DNA from: Aurelia coerulea
Lineage: Eukaryota > Cnidaria > Scyphozoa > Semaeostomeae > Ulmaridae
Direction: 5' to 3'
DNA: 64,000 nt
Assembly (NCBI GenBank): GCA_039566865.1
Contig: CM076961.1
Span: forward strand, 14,903,501 to 14,967,500
The stretch's first letter is position 1, and each line of letters opens with the position of its first letter. This document shows, in pieces, positions 12,046 to 24,173 of the stretch. The notes under the pieces are model-generated. The model ran no database searches, was not told the DNA's origin, and was given only the letters and a program-made list of their open reading frames with translations. A program made the position numbers and the translations under genes.

Positions 12046-12093
12046 TAGCCTGCATGCAGCCTCAATAATATTGCTGAGCCTACACGCAGGCTA
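12046..12093. mobile_element. 48-bp TAGCCTG-end MITE inserted in an AAGAAACT-family fragment
   Basis: Ends TAGCCTGCATGCAG and ACGCAGGCTA. The flanks GGAAACTC and AAGAACTC look like a diverged 8-bp duplication. The host sequence on either side continues the AAGAAACT-family text (AGATCGCCAAAAAATTA before, CCAG after), which dates this insertion after the host element. Ends match the larger element at 19445-19941. Confidence 0.6.
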
Positions 12094-12103
12094 AAGAACT
12101 CCA

Positions 12104-12966
12104 GCATATTCTTACAGGCCTGAGAATTGAGAATCTATGCGAGAACACGAACGCGGTCTGTCTACGCAGAACTGGACTCTAGGCTTTATGCAGACAGATT
12201 AAAAATCATCCAACCAAGAAAAACCAAAATGCTCTCTGAAACTGTGCTGATCGTTTAAGCTTCAGCCGAATCCGGGTTCTTTTAATAATGCTGGCGGAAC
12301 GCAGAATCACAAAAACAATGCGTTGCTTTTCGCGAAACACTAAATCCAGGAGCAGGGCAGGTGTTAAATTAGCCTCTTGCGAGACTTTCAGCGAAGTTAG
12401 GAGAAAGACCCGACCTTGACCAGAACAACAAGGGACAAGGGCGGGCATGTCACACACTGGGAACAATGGTCCTACCTTCGACCGAAAACCGGTAGTTCAC
12501 GAAATATTTTGCACCACCTTTGTGTTTGTCCCAAAAACTGGTCGTTGGTGATGCCAAATTTTCGTTTGTGATGGCAAATTTTCGTTTGTGAAATTTCCGT
12601 TTCGAAAACAAGTCGTAGTTGTAGCCATGAAGATACAAGTGTCCCAAAACCGGTTGCTCGACAAAGGTAGGACCGCTTTGGTGAACAATTTGAAATCCTG
12701 GCATGTTTATCAGAATTTTTCCGGACAAAAATAGAACTGCTTTGGTGAAAAATTGAAAATTCTGGTCTTTTTTCCGTAAAGTCGTAAATTTGGCGGACAA
12801 AGGTAGAACCACTTATGTGAAAATTTTAGTGAAAAACTGATGGAATAGGAAGATTGATATTCACATTTCACCTTTTTCCCAAAAACTGGTTGTCATGGGC
12901 AGGAAAGTCGTACTGTGTGATAAAAGAACCGGTTAATATTTGCAACTCCTTTGGACAAACATGGGG
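12104..12966. other. Low-order degenerate repeats, no gene
   Basis: Between 12480 and 12830 phrases such as ACAAAGGTAGRACC and TTTGGTGAA recur at irregular spacing, giving open frames in several phases. I take these as repeat artefacts. Confidence 0.5.
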
Positions 12967-12977
12967 TCATCCCGGGG

Positions 12978-13120
12978 GGGGGGGGGTACTTCACATATTT
13001 TGGGTACGGGGACGTGCCATCGGGAAGGGTATCGATTTTCACGATTTTGGTTTACCCTGGGTACCAGCCTCTCTAACATAAAAACAGAGAGTCTGGTCTA
13101 GTGCGCCCCTCTCCTCGTTC
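12978..13120 (+). repeat. G-run-ended repeat, left member of a 4.1-kb-spaced inverted pair
   Basis: Begins with a G12 run and GTACTTCACATA, then GGGGACGTGCCATCG, GGTACCAGCCTCTCTAACAT and AGAGAGTCTGGTCTAGTGCG. The complement of nearly all of this lies at 17143-17365. The two could be the terminal repeats of one 4.4-kb element or two separate insertions. Confidence 0.7.
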
Positions 13121-16100
13121 TGATGTGCCCATATTGACCAATCAGGAGCCAGTATTCATATCTGTGTAAGTGCAAAAGGTCACAGTGAAACAATAGGGAG
13201 CACTTGCGATAAGCTTCGATGTAAAACACTGAACGGTTGCGTGACTGAAGAAGGCAACTGACTGCGAATACGGATTGCGAATAAGTTTAATGATACTGTC
13301 ACGCGTTCAGCCATTAGAACATTTACAGACACACGGGACGCACTTGCCAAACTGCCCATGGCTTTAAAGATCAACGACATTTTGTCAGGCTGCCGCTCTC
13401 ATCATCGCAACGAAGTTGGGCCTAAATTTCACTGTTCTGTTAACAACCACCATCGTCAATGGGCGCTCCCGTGATGCTAATATGCTAATAAAGCCTATTG
13501 CCCGTCATCTAATATGCAGCAAGTCATATTTACATCATAGAAAGGACATTTGTATCAGTATACTGGAAACAGGTATGTTCGATTTGTTATTCTTCACTCA
13601 CTGACCTCCCGGCCCAATCATCATGGGCTATTCCATTTTAAAAATTCATATAGGTTTATGATGGAGGCACCTAAAGTTTAGCCCTGGACCTTTACTACTA
13701 GCTACTGGCTGGACTCCAGGGCCAGGGGGTTCTTCATTTTTTCATCATGACCCTTGATTTCTGGGAGTCGGGAGCTTCTGTAACATCCCTGGGTTTCCAG
13801 GTTGGTTAGAGTTTTGGATAAGCACCCTGGAAATTATATGTAATCTCACCCCTGAAATTTGCCTTGCCACCTGTACGGATTAAAAATGGAATAGACCAAT
13901 GTATTTGTGCTCAATGTCAACTTATCTAGACAACACAAAGTGTTAAAATTTAGGCTGCTGTGAGTATTGAGCATATACCTACTGTATAATCTAAAACAAC
14001 AACAAACTTGAACAGTAAGAGAAGAGTAACTTGTGCAAATGGCACAAAATTTGGACTAGGTAGGCCAAGCTGCCATGGAGAGTATTTTGGCAATTCCACA
14101 CTGGAGAATTTACACAAGACATTTTTGGCACACTTTGAACAACAGATTTGCAAACCTGAGGTGATTTTGTTGAAAACTGGTGTACTGTGCACTTGTGCAA
14201 GGGGCAGAGCCAAGTATCCTTCCCATGGTACTTTTGCCTCTGAAAATGTGTTAAGTTTAAAGGATTACAGGGTTGCGCCATTTTTAAATGCCTTTTTCAA
14301 AACACCATATGAATTTTTCTTTATGCTTTTTCTGTCAATGCAGTATTTTTATGAATGCTTTTCCTCAGTTCTTCTGGATTTAATTACAGTATGTCAAGAT
14401 GGGCTAATCTTTAATAATGACTCAACTCTCTATTATTATCTTAGGTTATCCAACAAAAGAACACATCTGTTCTACCAAATGATCATCAGCCTATGAAACC
14501 ATCAATGGAAACTCTTAGCAAAGAACTATGTTAATAAAGGAATCACACATCAATTTATCCTGAAGACGTGCTGCTTGGATTTATAAAATGGTGGCTGCAT
14601 TATCAGGAGAAAGCAGCTGTAATTGATGTTCGCTTATTGGCCTTTTCGTGTATTGGTCCACATGCTCATTGCAACTAAACAAAATTCCCGTCATTGTCTT
14701 GTGAAAGCACAATAAGGGAGTATCTGGCTTTAGTTGAAGAGAACTTAAAAGTGCTGTTTCAGATATAAACTATCACCATTTTGCTTGTGCAAAATACCAA
14801 TATCATGTCTTGATATGATAATGCCTCAAACATAAATACTGTGTAGTTTTCTGCTTACTTGCCTCATCTTTTGGCCTCATAAATTTACAGCACAGGTCAG
14901 TGTACATTGGTAGTGTTCTGTTAACAATTTTATAGAGATCAATGAATTGCCAAATTTTTTCACACTCCTTGAAAATTCTTGAAAGAATTTATGTGGAAAA
15001 TTCTTGCGGATCATTGAGAGGTCTTGTGGTGTCAATGTATACATGGCCTGTACTGTATACTAGTGAGATCTAGCAGCTGTCACTGCAACTCAGACACTAG
15101 AAATTCATTGCATCAAACAGATCAGAAACTTTTCAGGCTACACTCAGATATATTTCATGCAATGCTTACAGTACACATATTTAAAACAACTAAGAATTTG
15201 GACCGGTACTGAAAGTTTCTTGAAATTATCAGATTTTAGGTATCAAGGATTTCTTAAGTTTCTTATAGGTTCCATAACAATCTTCATGTTCCATAACAAA
15301 ATGGGCCAACATGTGCCTTTGTGAACATTTTAAAACAAGGTTTTTCAAGCTCAAGAGTAGGGCTCTTCTGTGCTATATAATGTACAGCAGCAACCAATGG
15401 ATGATTAAAGGGAATCAACATAGTTAAAAGCTGGCCCAGGCCAGGTTAAAATATAATCTACTGTACTCGACCACTTTGACACATCCGGTTTCATTGTGTA
15501 GGTAAAGAAACAATGGGTTTGTGGGCATTTCTTTAGCCCATTTATAGCAGCTACGAGATATAGCTTTGTCTATTCCCTTTAAAGGTACAGCAATGTCTTC
15601 TCAAAAATTCTCACACACAACCAACAGCTGATTAGGAAGGAAAAATATGTTGCTGGCTGGGAGCATTATACTGTCATGCTCAAAGATAAGGAACTATATG
15701 GTGCCAACTTGGAGCAAGTTTATCATAAAAATAGATGATCATTATTGGGTTATAAACATCTTTGGAAACAATTACCATTAAACACTCTCAGTTGGTGGAT
15801 TTTCTGCTCTTGCCTTCTTTTCTTACCATTCAAGGATTGATTAGCAGGTTTTTCACAAGAAACTTGTCCAAGAAACTCCACACTTAATGTGATGGACTAA
15901 AAATTTTAGGAAACTTGACTAATATGGACAAGAAGCAGTAAGAAACTATAAAAGTTAAATTCAAGGATATTAATGGCAAATTTGACATTGGACGTTTATT
16001 CTTGCATAATTTCCACTCCAATTTTATATTTAGAGTCAAACAGTGTTTTTCTTGCAAAATGTTGCTTGCAGAAGTAGAAGTGGTAGAGATCATTCCATAA

Positions 16101-17142
16101 TCCTTGTACCGAAAGTAAGAAACAAATTAAGAAACTTTTTGTATAAGAAATTAAGAAACTTTTTTTTGGTGCTATAGGATGGGCTGTTACAAGTTTTGAA
16201 TGTATGGAAATTGTTTCAAAACTCTTCCAGCACTCACAACAAAAGAATCCAACAACCTTTAGTCACAGTGCTAACATGAAGAACTCAGGTATAATAAATG
16301 GCAAGATACAATGGTGTGATGGGGCTGACTAGTAGCTGGTGAAGCAACTTCATCAAAAAGACCCTTTTATAATTGTTTCTGCAGCCATACCTGCTCCTGA
16401 CGACTGTGAGCTAAATGGTGCTGCTAATATCTGACCGAGCTTACAGTACTTACATTAACTAATGCATTGATTAAGGAGTGTGCTTTAAAACTTTAACAGT
16501 TGCTTAAAATATACTCAAGCCAAGTTTGTAAGTTGTCAAATTGTCATTTTCACTTAATGAGTTCAGAGTTCATACCATTGATGATAAGGAGATCGCAGTG
16601 CAATTTCCGAAGCTTCAGTTCTTGTCAAGTTTTTAAAGCGATTCACACCACAATAATAATAATAGGAAGGAAAAGCACATATTTTTTTGTTCTTTGCATG
16701 ACCGTGCAAGCACCCATTTTCCTAATTTTTGCACCGAATGAAGAAAAACGTCTGACGGTGTTCATCGCTGATTATTCCAGGTTTACTATTTATCCCTGGT
16801 GTATTCCATCTGGTATCGGTGTTCTTCCTTAGGCCCATTTCGCTGCATTTCATTTTCAGCAGCACGAGAAGACTTCTTTCACTCTTGACTGTGTGTGATA
16901 TGTGAGTCAGTTGCGATTCTTTGACAGTGCTGGATGAAAACTCCTTGCAAAAATCCTCTCACAACACTTGCTCATCCCGATAAGTTTGGCAAATGGCGAA
17001 GAAGTTCTTTCTTCGTCTTCGATGTCATTCCAGTAGGCCTGAGTAGCAGGCCCAGGCTCTCGTGGAGTCTGATTCCAGTATTCCAAGATTCCAGTCCGTT
17101 GAATAGGCTAAGCTACTTTTCAAATGAGCTCAGCCGATTCGC
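13121..17142. other. Sequence between the inverted pair; no gene recognised
   Basis: No transposase or other protein was recognised. A 162-codon open frame at 14008-14496 has no recognisable motif. AAGAAACT-family fragments lie at about 15190-15300 and 15850-16165. If the flanking repeats bound one element, its interior has lost all coding capacity. Confidence 0.45.
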
Positions 17143-17365
17143 ACCGGAACGAGGTTTGGGCGCACTAGACCAGACTCTCTGTTTTTATGTTAGAGAGGCT
17201 GGTACCCAGGGTAGTATAAGGTCGGGTATACTTTTTCGCAAAATTGGTATAAAGTCGGGTATACTTTTTCGCAAAATTGGTATAAGGAACGGGTATGTTT
17301 TTGAAGCTTCGATGGCACGTCCCCGACCAAAACCTGGTCAAGTACCCCCCCGGGGGGGTCAAATA
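17143..17365 (-). repeat. G-run-ended repeat, right member of the inverted pair
   Basis: Complement of the repeat at 12978-13120, sharing CGCACTAGACCAGACTCTCT, ATGTTAGAGAGGCTGGTACC and GATGGCACGTCCCCG, and ending in CCCCCCGGGGGGG. It also holds a tandem repeat at 17214-17297. Confidence 0.7.
17214..17297 (+). repeat. 33-bp tandem repeat, ~2.5 copies
   Basis: The unit starts GTATAAGGTCGGGTATACTT and ends CGCAAAATTG. Copies lie at 17214-17246 and 17247-17279, plus a partial third. Expansion is inside the G-run repeat. Confidence 0.85.
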
Positions 17366-18589
17366 TTTACATTACTTGCCCACCCTGAAGAGACGAAACA
17401 ATGGCTTCCGTTTAAAACTGAATTCATTCAAAGAGGGCTTCAATTGCAGCTGCCCAGAAAGACAAGTGCAAGGCCGTCGAGAGGTTTGCGAGGCACTGGG
17501 ACAAAAGCTAAGTATGAGGCCCTCTGCGAGCAAAGCTTGGAAATTTTTTGCGACCACAGCCATAAGATTGATGGTTAAACTCGCGAAAGTTTCCTTCCAT
17601 GAAAGTTTCCTCCCGCGAAATTATTTTAGAAAGCCTATTTCTACGATATCATTGACCGTCTGCCATCCCAGTTGCTCGATGATAGTCGCATGAGTTTTTG
17701 AAGACGGTAAGGATTTACAAAAGAAATTAATCAAAAAAGCAGTGAGCGGCTATCGTAATCTAAAATTAATTTCACTTTGCTTGTAACGAAATTCTCATTT
17801 GCGCCTGAACTCAAACTGACTCGGAACCAAACGGACTGTCCACATTAAACATACTGAACTGTGGGTGGTGTCCTCCCATATGTTGCTAAAGAGAGCAGCG
17901 CCCTATGTTCGACACCGTATCCGAGCTGCGTGGTAGAAATTATCAGCAAGATTGATATTAGAAAATGGCATGTGCCCTTGCGACAGCTGGAAGAATTTGG
18001 CAATGTTGAATAATTTGGAAAATGTCTCTTTTTGGTTGTATAAAACATCCTATGAAAAGTCAAACCATAAAACACATTTTTCTAACAAGCTATAGATCAT
18101 GTCGACAATTAAAGAAGGGATGGGCAGAGCAGTTTGTTCTGGTAAATGGCGGACACGAATCTGGTAAATGGCTGCCACGGAGCTTCTACGGACAATATAT
18201 TTCCCTCCACAAAACTGATGGTTTATATTCATGGTTGAAATTAAGAAGCCCTTGAGAAGTAATTGCCTAAAATAATTGCTCCCATGGCCACCATTTACCA
18301 GATTTGTTTCCTCCATTTACAAGACTCTCCCCAGTCTCTTTATAAAAGTTGTCTCATCATTTTCATATTTTGAGTACTAAATTTTCTTGAGTGTTTATTA
18401 TAAGTTTCCTCAAAATTTCCTCAAATAGCGTACCGGATATTTGCGAAGAAGCGCAAGCGTATCAGCTATATATTTCAGTAGAATCGAGACTAGCAAGATC
18501 TTTTAGCCAATTCAATCGAATGAGCGTAAGTTTATGAATAGGAAAGCAGTATAAGGTTTCATGCTTCATCCTAATCAACCTCACTTTTC
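17366..18589. other. No gene recognised
   Basis: Contains CTGGTAAATGGCTGCCAC at about 18160 and its complement-like partner CCACCATTTACCAGAT at about 18290. These match the inner arms of the MITE at 46746-46912, so a relative of that element is probably present at 18140-18310. Confidence 0.45.
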
Positions 18590-19187
18590 TACCGGGTGTC
18601 CCAAAAAAATGTATACGGATTTGGTTGACTCCAGCGATGTGAATTAAGCTTTAATCAGTGGCATATCACTCTCAAAATGTTCCTCGATAGTTAACTTGAA
18701 CATAGATACCTCGTTTGTTGGTATTGGTGCTTTGAGAGCAGAAATATCAATCTTGAAAACTCAAATTTGCGTTCACGTGCAAACCAGAGCTTTGGCCTTT
18801 TGGCCTAAGCAAATTCCTGAAACACAGCGAAACTAAGAACTGAAATTAATCAAAAATTAAGAAACTGCCCAATGGGTGACTAAAGGGTGACTTCTGGACA
18901 ACAAAATAAATCAAGATGTAATATTGCTCAAATTTCATCAAGGCTATCGTTGATTTATACGCTGTGCTCAGGCCAAAAAGGCTAAAGCTCTGGTTTGCAG
19001 GAAGAGGCAAATTTGAGCTTTCAAGATTAACAGGTCTGCTATCAAAGTACAAATACCAACAAACGAAGTACCTATGTTCAAGTTAACTATCGAGGAACAT
19101 TTTTAGAGTGATTAGACATTGATTGAAGCTAAATTCACATCGCTGGAGCGAACCAAATCCGTATACATTTTTTTCGGACACCCCGTA
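18590..19187. mobile_element. TA-flanked fold-back element, ACCGGGTGTCCC ends, type A copy 1
   Basis: A near full-length palindrome of 598 bp. Ends are TACCGGGTGTCCCAAAAAAA and the complement of TTTCGGACACCCCGTA. The arms match through TGTATACGGATTTGGTTGAC, GCGATGTGAATT and onward to the middle. TA at both ends fits a Tc1/mariner-type target. Copy 2 is at 32260-32846. Confidence 0.85.
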
Positions 19188-19444
19188 TAACTTTCCTACC
19201 TTCCAAAATCTAAAATATATGCCCCTAAAATAAGTAAATGGTTTCCAAACAATTTTATGAAACTAAATGAAGACAAATGCCACTCAATGATTTTTGGTGC
19301 AAAAAGAAAAAATAAAATGACCGTTAAAAATCCACTTATATCCGAGCAACTTCAGAAGATATGAATGTTTGGTTTGTTCCTTAGTGAAGTACAATGATTT
19401 ATGTCCAAAATGATGCTTTCATTTTCATAAAAACAGGTCAATGT

Positions 19445-19941
19445 TAGCCTGTGTTCCAGACCACTTGGAAAGGAAAGTGGTCTGTGTAACCAAGCACTAA
19501 TCCGTGTTCAGACGATGAATTGAATTGCAAAATAATTAAGGGCATTCTTTCACGGATCTGATTGGCTGCAATGAAGTCAGTGATCAACACAACGGATGTC
19601 TTTGTGAACAGGTGTGTTTGAAACAAACCAGGGCTGATCGTTATCACTTTGCACGGGCGTAAAAACTCAGTAGGATTAGCAGGCATTCAAATCTCCTATT
19701 CTTTCATCGTAAAAAGTCAATAGGATTAGCAGACATGGAAATTTTCTATTCTTTGTATTGTAATGTGAGTTCTTCACATGAGACAGGCTTTTCCTTTCGA
19801 TAACAAACCAAATAGTGATTATGCGAATTATTAGTTGCATATATTAATTTTTCTTCAGATTCCGAAGAAAATTTGTGAACACGGATTAGTGCTTGGTTAC
19901 ACAGACCACTTTCCTTCTCAAGTGGTCTGGAACACAGGCTA
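19445..19941. mobile_element. hAT-like MITE, TAGCCTGTGTTCC ends, 8-bp TSD
   Basis: Inverted ends TAGCCTGTGTTCCAGACCAC and GTGGTCTGGAACACAGGCTA, arms about 70 bp. Exact 8-bp direct repeats GTCAATGT at 19437-19444 and 19942-19949 fit hAT-type insertion. No coding capacity. Confidence 0.85.
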
Positions 19942-20392
19942 GTCAATGTCTGTGTGATATCACCTTTCAAAAAAACTACAAAATCATCGTTTTGTTTACA
20001 TTTTGGCGACGGAGCCCCTTTAACGCATTATAGCTATGTCTATTCCCTTAAAAGTAAACATGATCTTGTCGAAACATAGGACAAAAAAAGGTCACGTGCC
20101 ATTTATGTTCTTCTAGTCTTCATCGATCTAGAACGTCGAATACAACAGATTACATCTAGCTTGACCCAGTCCCCCTTGCTGATCTGCTTTTATTTCCGAT
20201 GCTCAAATCGAGGCAATAACAATTTCAACGCTTTATCACATTTCTAATCCACTTCTAACGCGTTTTTACTGTATTACGCTTCAGACCTGAAACGCCCAGT
20301 GAAGACAAACTGTATTATCTCGATGACTTCATGAAGTTCGGTGTGTTCTATTATCTTAAAAACGTAGTTTGTTATTTCTTATCTAAGCTAAT

Positions 20393-20820
20393 TTACTTTG
20401 CTGAATTTAGGTAGATAACAGCTTCAGCACCTGCTTTACTTGCTGTATATTTGTAAACATTGGAAAAGTTTTCTTTTATATCTTCGTTTGATAAGCCTAT
20501 TGAATGCGGCGTTTGATAATGACCATTGATAAGAGAAGAAATAACATGTCCTGTGGTCTTTAAATCCTCTAAGGTTATTTTCTTTAGCAATCTAAATCCA
20601 AGGAAATCTTTGGATTGAAAAGGAGGATCTAGAGCAACCAGCATGCATTGCGACTAGGAATGTCATCTGGGGCAGCCTGTAGACTTACGACTTTTCGTCC
20701 CTTGTTTCCCTGCGTTCTTTGATTCGCTGATATCACTTGGTAATAGGGACTTATACCATTACTCTTAAAAAGTTGGCCTCCTTTAGGCCCATATGGAGTG
20801 GTTCCGTATTTACCAATCAA
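20393..20820 (-). pseudogene. Unrecognised open frame broken by one frameshift
   Basis: Two overlapping minus-strand frames (20629-20820 and 20393-20644) would join into roughly 140 residues if one frameshift near 20635 were absent. Composition looks protein-like (GKYGTTPYGPKGGQLFK early, TTGHVISSLINGHYQTPHS later). I do not recognise the family. It abuts a Penelope-like fragment on the opposite strand and may be part of another mobile element. Confidence 0.3.
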
Positions 20821-21403
20821 ATTGCTTGAATTTAGTTTTCAATCAATAAGGAGGCACTATTTAGACAATTTGTTGTTTGTTGTTAAAAGGCCTCCACCTA
20901 CTCGCGAAGAAAAGCAGTTTCTTATGTTCTGCCTCCCCTTTCTAGGAAATTATAGTTTACGAGTTAAAACTAAGCTTACAAGGCTCTTTAAACAATGTTA
21001 CCCTAATCTCAAGCTTAAGGTTATTTTCAATTCTCCTAAGCGTTTAGCATCATATTTTAGGTTTAAGGACCGCTTCCCTATTCTCATGTGCTCTTCTGTA
21101 GTTTACTCATATAAGTGTCCTGGCTGCCATGCCTTGTACTATGGGAAAACAACCCGTAATTTAGTTACCCGCTGTAGAGAGCACTTGGGAATCAACAAAG
21201 CAGGTCAAAAGATAAAAAGTAACCGTTCTGCCATTGGGGACCACATTTCTAAGTCCAGCCATAATGGATCCCTTGAAGATTTTGATATTCTCGGCAAAAC
21301 TGAGAATTCTTTTGACCTTCTTATTCACGAAAGTCTCTTAATCCTTCGGGACCACCCTTCCCTTAATTCTCAGCAATCCTCAATCCCCCTGGTACTGTTC
21401 TGA
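20820..21403 (+). pseudogene. Truncated GIY-YIG endonuclease domain of a Penelope-like element
   Basis: The frame stays open to a TGA at 21401-21403, which suggests a fairly recent copy, but it has no start of its own. The nuclease core is around 21110-21190: ALYYGKT supplies the second conserved Tyr and Gly, followed by the conserved Arg and His (TRNLVTRCREH). Family assignment rests on these motifs and on the preceding RFKDR linker. Confidence 0.75.
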
Positions 21404-21586
21404 TTTGTTTGTCTCCGTTTTTCTACCAGTATTACTGGTTTTTACCAGTTTCTCTAGTTGTTTTTCTCCCCTTTTGCACACAGCTCTATCTTAATATGGC
21501 TATTTTGCCCTTTTTTGAACTACTCACAATTCTCACTAGCGTATATCTCATTTAGTATTTAATCGTAACTCCACCCAGTCAACTTG

Positions 21587-21620
21587 CTGAGGATGGACCT
21601 AGGAAGGTTCGAAACGTTCT
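21587..21620 (+). ncRNA. Degenerate hammerhead-like motif in the Penelope-like 3' region
   Basis: CTGAGGA (21587-21593) matches the CUGANGA core. GGACC and GGTTC can pair as stem II, and GAAACGTT follows. An unpaired U at the base of stem II departs from the canonical fold. Penelope-like elements are known to carry hammerheads in their terminal repeats, so the position supports it, but activity is doubtful. Confidence 0.4.
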
Positions 21621-21660
21621 AATTTAATATGGCTTAGCCACTTGATTTATGTCACCTGAT

Positions 21661-22485
21661 TTATGTCACTCTAATTATAACATGGACTTGTCAATTTTCT
21701 AACTTATTGATTATGAAATATGAGTCAATGAACATGATGTTTTTGTCGTCGTACTCGCCCTAAGATTTCTCATCAAGCTGCGATTTCCAAATGTTGTTGT
21801 TGTTGCATACAAAAACGGTTGATGCGGCCTCGAGGTCTCGTAGCTGCGATGGATCTATTTTGTTTCTACAGAGGACGATTACTGCGTGAAAGGTATGTAT
21901 TTTGGGATTAGTAGGTCAGGAAAACATTATTCTTTGTACTACAAGTTTGCTTTTCAATGTTGAAGCTCTTTAAACCAGAAATTGAAGCGATTTTGTTGAG
22001 TGTACGAGAACTCCCGCTAGTTTAGGCCATTTTGAAACAGGGGGCCCACTTTACAAGAGCAATAGTATGAGTCCCTATTGAGCAAGTGATATCAGTGACT
22101 AACAATTAATGTGAATGAACGGAGCTAAGTGGCGGTAATCTATAAATAGGACAAAGACAAATCCTGCGCATGGTATTTTTCCTCTCCGAACGAGTCGAGA
22201 TCATCAAATACGATAGGTAAATAATAGAATGCCCAGAGCCCTTCCGCGCGGGCTTTTATCTCCATCCAGAAATAAAATGCGAAATAAAGAATGAAAAATC
22301 ATCAGAAACATATGAAAGAAAAGTCAAAGCCCTATTGGGACAAGGGAATCAAAGTCATACGAATTGATTGTGTCATCATTGCAATATGCTTTTCGAACAG
22401 TGGATGATATGCATTGTTTTGGCTCATCTGGTATTTTGTATTCTGTAAGTACAAATCTTAATCTTTGTAAAGCAATATTTGATAG
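21661..22485. other. No gene recognised
   Basis: No repeat ends or coding signal that I could support. Confidence 0.5.
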
Positions 22486-23264
22486 CATAGGCTCCAAATC
22501 TTTATTTAGGCGTAAAAAGGTGTGTGTAAAAGTCAATCACCTATTTCTTCTGATTGAATGGCTTGAAAGAAACTTTAGGTACTTATCTATAATTCTACCC
22601 TTGGACTTTTCAGAAATTTTGAAAGTTTTTGGGAATTACAGCATATCTTACAATTCAACTCATTTGAGGATGTGACGTCATCAAATTTCTAAATCATAAA
22701 CCAGATGAGTGACAGAATTTTACTTGATACCATATTGTAGGCATTCCTAACTATGGTTTTTTTTTCGAAATTATATGTTACGTCGAACAGTTTAGAAATT
22801 ACGATGAATTTAAAAGGCATTGAGTCATGGTAAATAGACTGTGTATACCCAAATTGTACAAATTGCTGAGTCATGATGATAGCTTACACCAATCTGATTG
22901 GCTGATAATCAAACTGCACACGTGATATTGTAACTTCACAATGGGCTAAGCGCAGCCAACGTAGCCTCGTATTTGTGCAGTTGATGTCTGATCACATGTA
23001 AACAGATTGATCACATGAAAACAGACAGACCCCCAGCGGAGAATCGCTACTTATCATGACTCAATGCCTTTATGTCTTTTTGAAATTTTTTTTGAATTCT
23101 TGAAAAAGAAGAAAAACACTCTAATTCTGAAAATATTGAAGATTTCAGAATATTCCAACGGTAGAATTATAGAGAATTAGCTAAAGTTTCTTTGAAGTCA
23201 TTCAGTGCAAAGAAATACGTCACTCAATTTTACACAAGCCTTTTTAAAGATTTGCAGCCTATGC
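22486..23264. mobile_element. Fold-back MITE, AAGGTGGGTGTAAAA family, copy 2, with nested insertion
   Basis: Ends CATAGGCTCCAAATCTTTAT and the complement of TTTAAAGATTTGCAGCCTAT. The arms carry the TGGCTTGAAAGAAACTTTAG / CTAAAGTTTCTTTGAAGTCA pair. A segment at 22816-23068 with 14-bp inverted ends GGCATTGAGTCATG / CATGACTCAATGCC interrupts the middle. Confidence 0.65.
22816..23068. mobile_element. Nested insertion with GGCATTGAGTCATG inverted ends
   Basis: Perfect 14-bp inverted ends lie inside the loop of the surrounding fold-back MITE. No target duplication was clear. Confidence 0.5.
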
Positions 23265-23508
23265 TATATTTGATTAAATTTGGGAAATCGGAAATGGAAC
23301 TGGAAGAGCAAAATCGAAGAAATCAACAACTGTCATGTTTGAAATTCATTTGCTCATTGAAATAGTTGATAAAAACCAAAAGATTGAAAGAAGACCAGTA
23401 AGAAATTCAAACAACATCACAACAAAGAAGAATTTCGAATTCAATCTCCCAGGTGACTAAAAAGAAGTTCATATTAAATCACTAAAGTGACATCATTTCA
23501 CATTCTTC

Positions 23509-24116
23509 TACCGGGTGCGCCAAAATAAACTATGCACGTTTGGCAGGCCACAATAGATCGTACACTGAACCGATTTTGAAGATTTATGACTTAATCGTTA
23601 GCAGAAAGCCTGAATTAGATTCTAGGACTTTTGGCAAATTTTTCCGTTATCAGTTTTTAGAGCCAGAAGCGAGTTTCTTAAAATGTTCGTTTTCGAAAAC
23701 ATTGAAAACGATCAAAAAACGTCGATCAAATTTTGAAAGATTCAACATGAATGAACAAAGAGAAAACGTTTTCAGGGGGATTTGGGGGTTTAGTACGAAT
23801 TCTCGTACAGCAGATTACAATTGGTCGATTTTTAAATCCCAAATCACCACGAACAAGTTCTCTCTTTGCCCATTCATGTCGATTCTTTGGAAAACTTGAT
23901 CGATGTTTTTTGATCGTTTTCAGTCTTTTTCGAAAACTAACATTTTAGGAAACTCGCTTCTTGCTCTAAAAACTGAAAATGAAAAAATTTGCAAAAATCC
24001 CAGTATCTAATTCAGGCTTTCTGCTAACGATTAAGTCATAAATTTCCAAAATCGGACCTGTGCACGATTTATTGTGGCCTGCCAAACGTGCATAGTTTAG
24101 TTTGGCGCACCTGGTA
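23509..24116. mobile_element. TA-flanked fold-back element, variant ACCGGGTGCGCC ends
   Basis: 608-bp palindrome. The left end is TACCGGGTGCGCCAAAATAA, and the right end is the complement ending GGCGCACCTGGTA. The arms continue CTATGCACGTTTGGCAGGCC and through much of the interior. Same end design as the GGGTGTCCC elements but with GCGCC instead of GTCCC and an unrelated interior. Confidence 0.8.
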
Positions 24117-24173
24117 ATTTTCACAGCCAATAATTCGACGGCCAGTTTTCTTAGAGATTTTGAAGTCCCCATC

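Larger units (their letters stand above)
20813..21660 (+). mobile_element. 3' fragment of a Penelope-like element (GIY-YIG endonuclease)
   Basis: An open frame ending at 21403 encodes about 195 residues of the C-terminal part of a Penelope-like polyprotein. It has an FLPFLGNYSLRVKTKL-type linker, RFKDRFP, then a GIY-YIG-like endonuclease core with VYSYKCPGCHALYYGKTTR and CREHLG. Penelope-like elements use this nuclease with a telomerase-like reverse transcriptase. The reverse transcriptase part is missing, so the copy is 5' truncated. The downstream non-coding part carries a hammerhead-like core at 21587-21620. No intact partner in the window can mobilise it. Confidence 0.8.

Noticed and set aside
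14008..14496. 162-codon plus-strand open frame
   Set aside because: No recognisable motif, no sensible splice or promoter context, and an overlapping minus-strand frame of similar length. Treated as chance in low-complexity DNA.
16934..17578. 214-codon plus-strand open frame
   Set aside because: Much of it lies in the G-run repeat and its 33-bp tandem repeat, which explains the internal peptide repetition.
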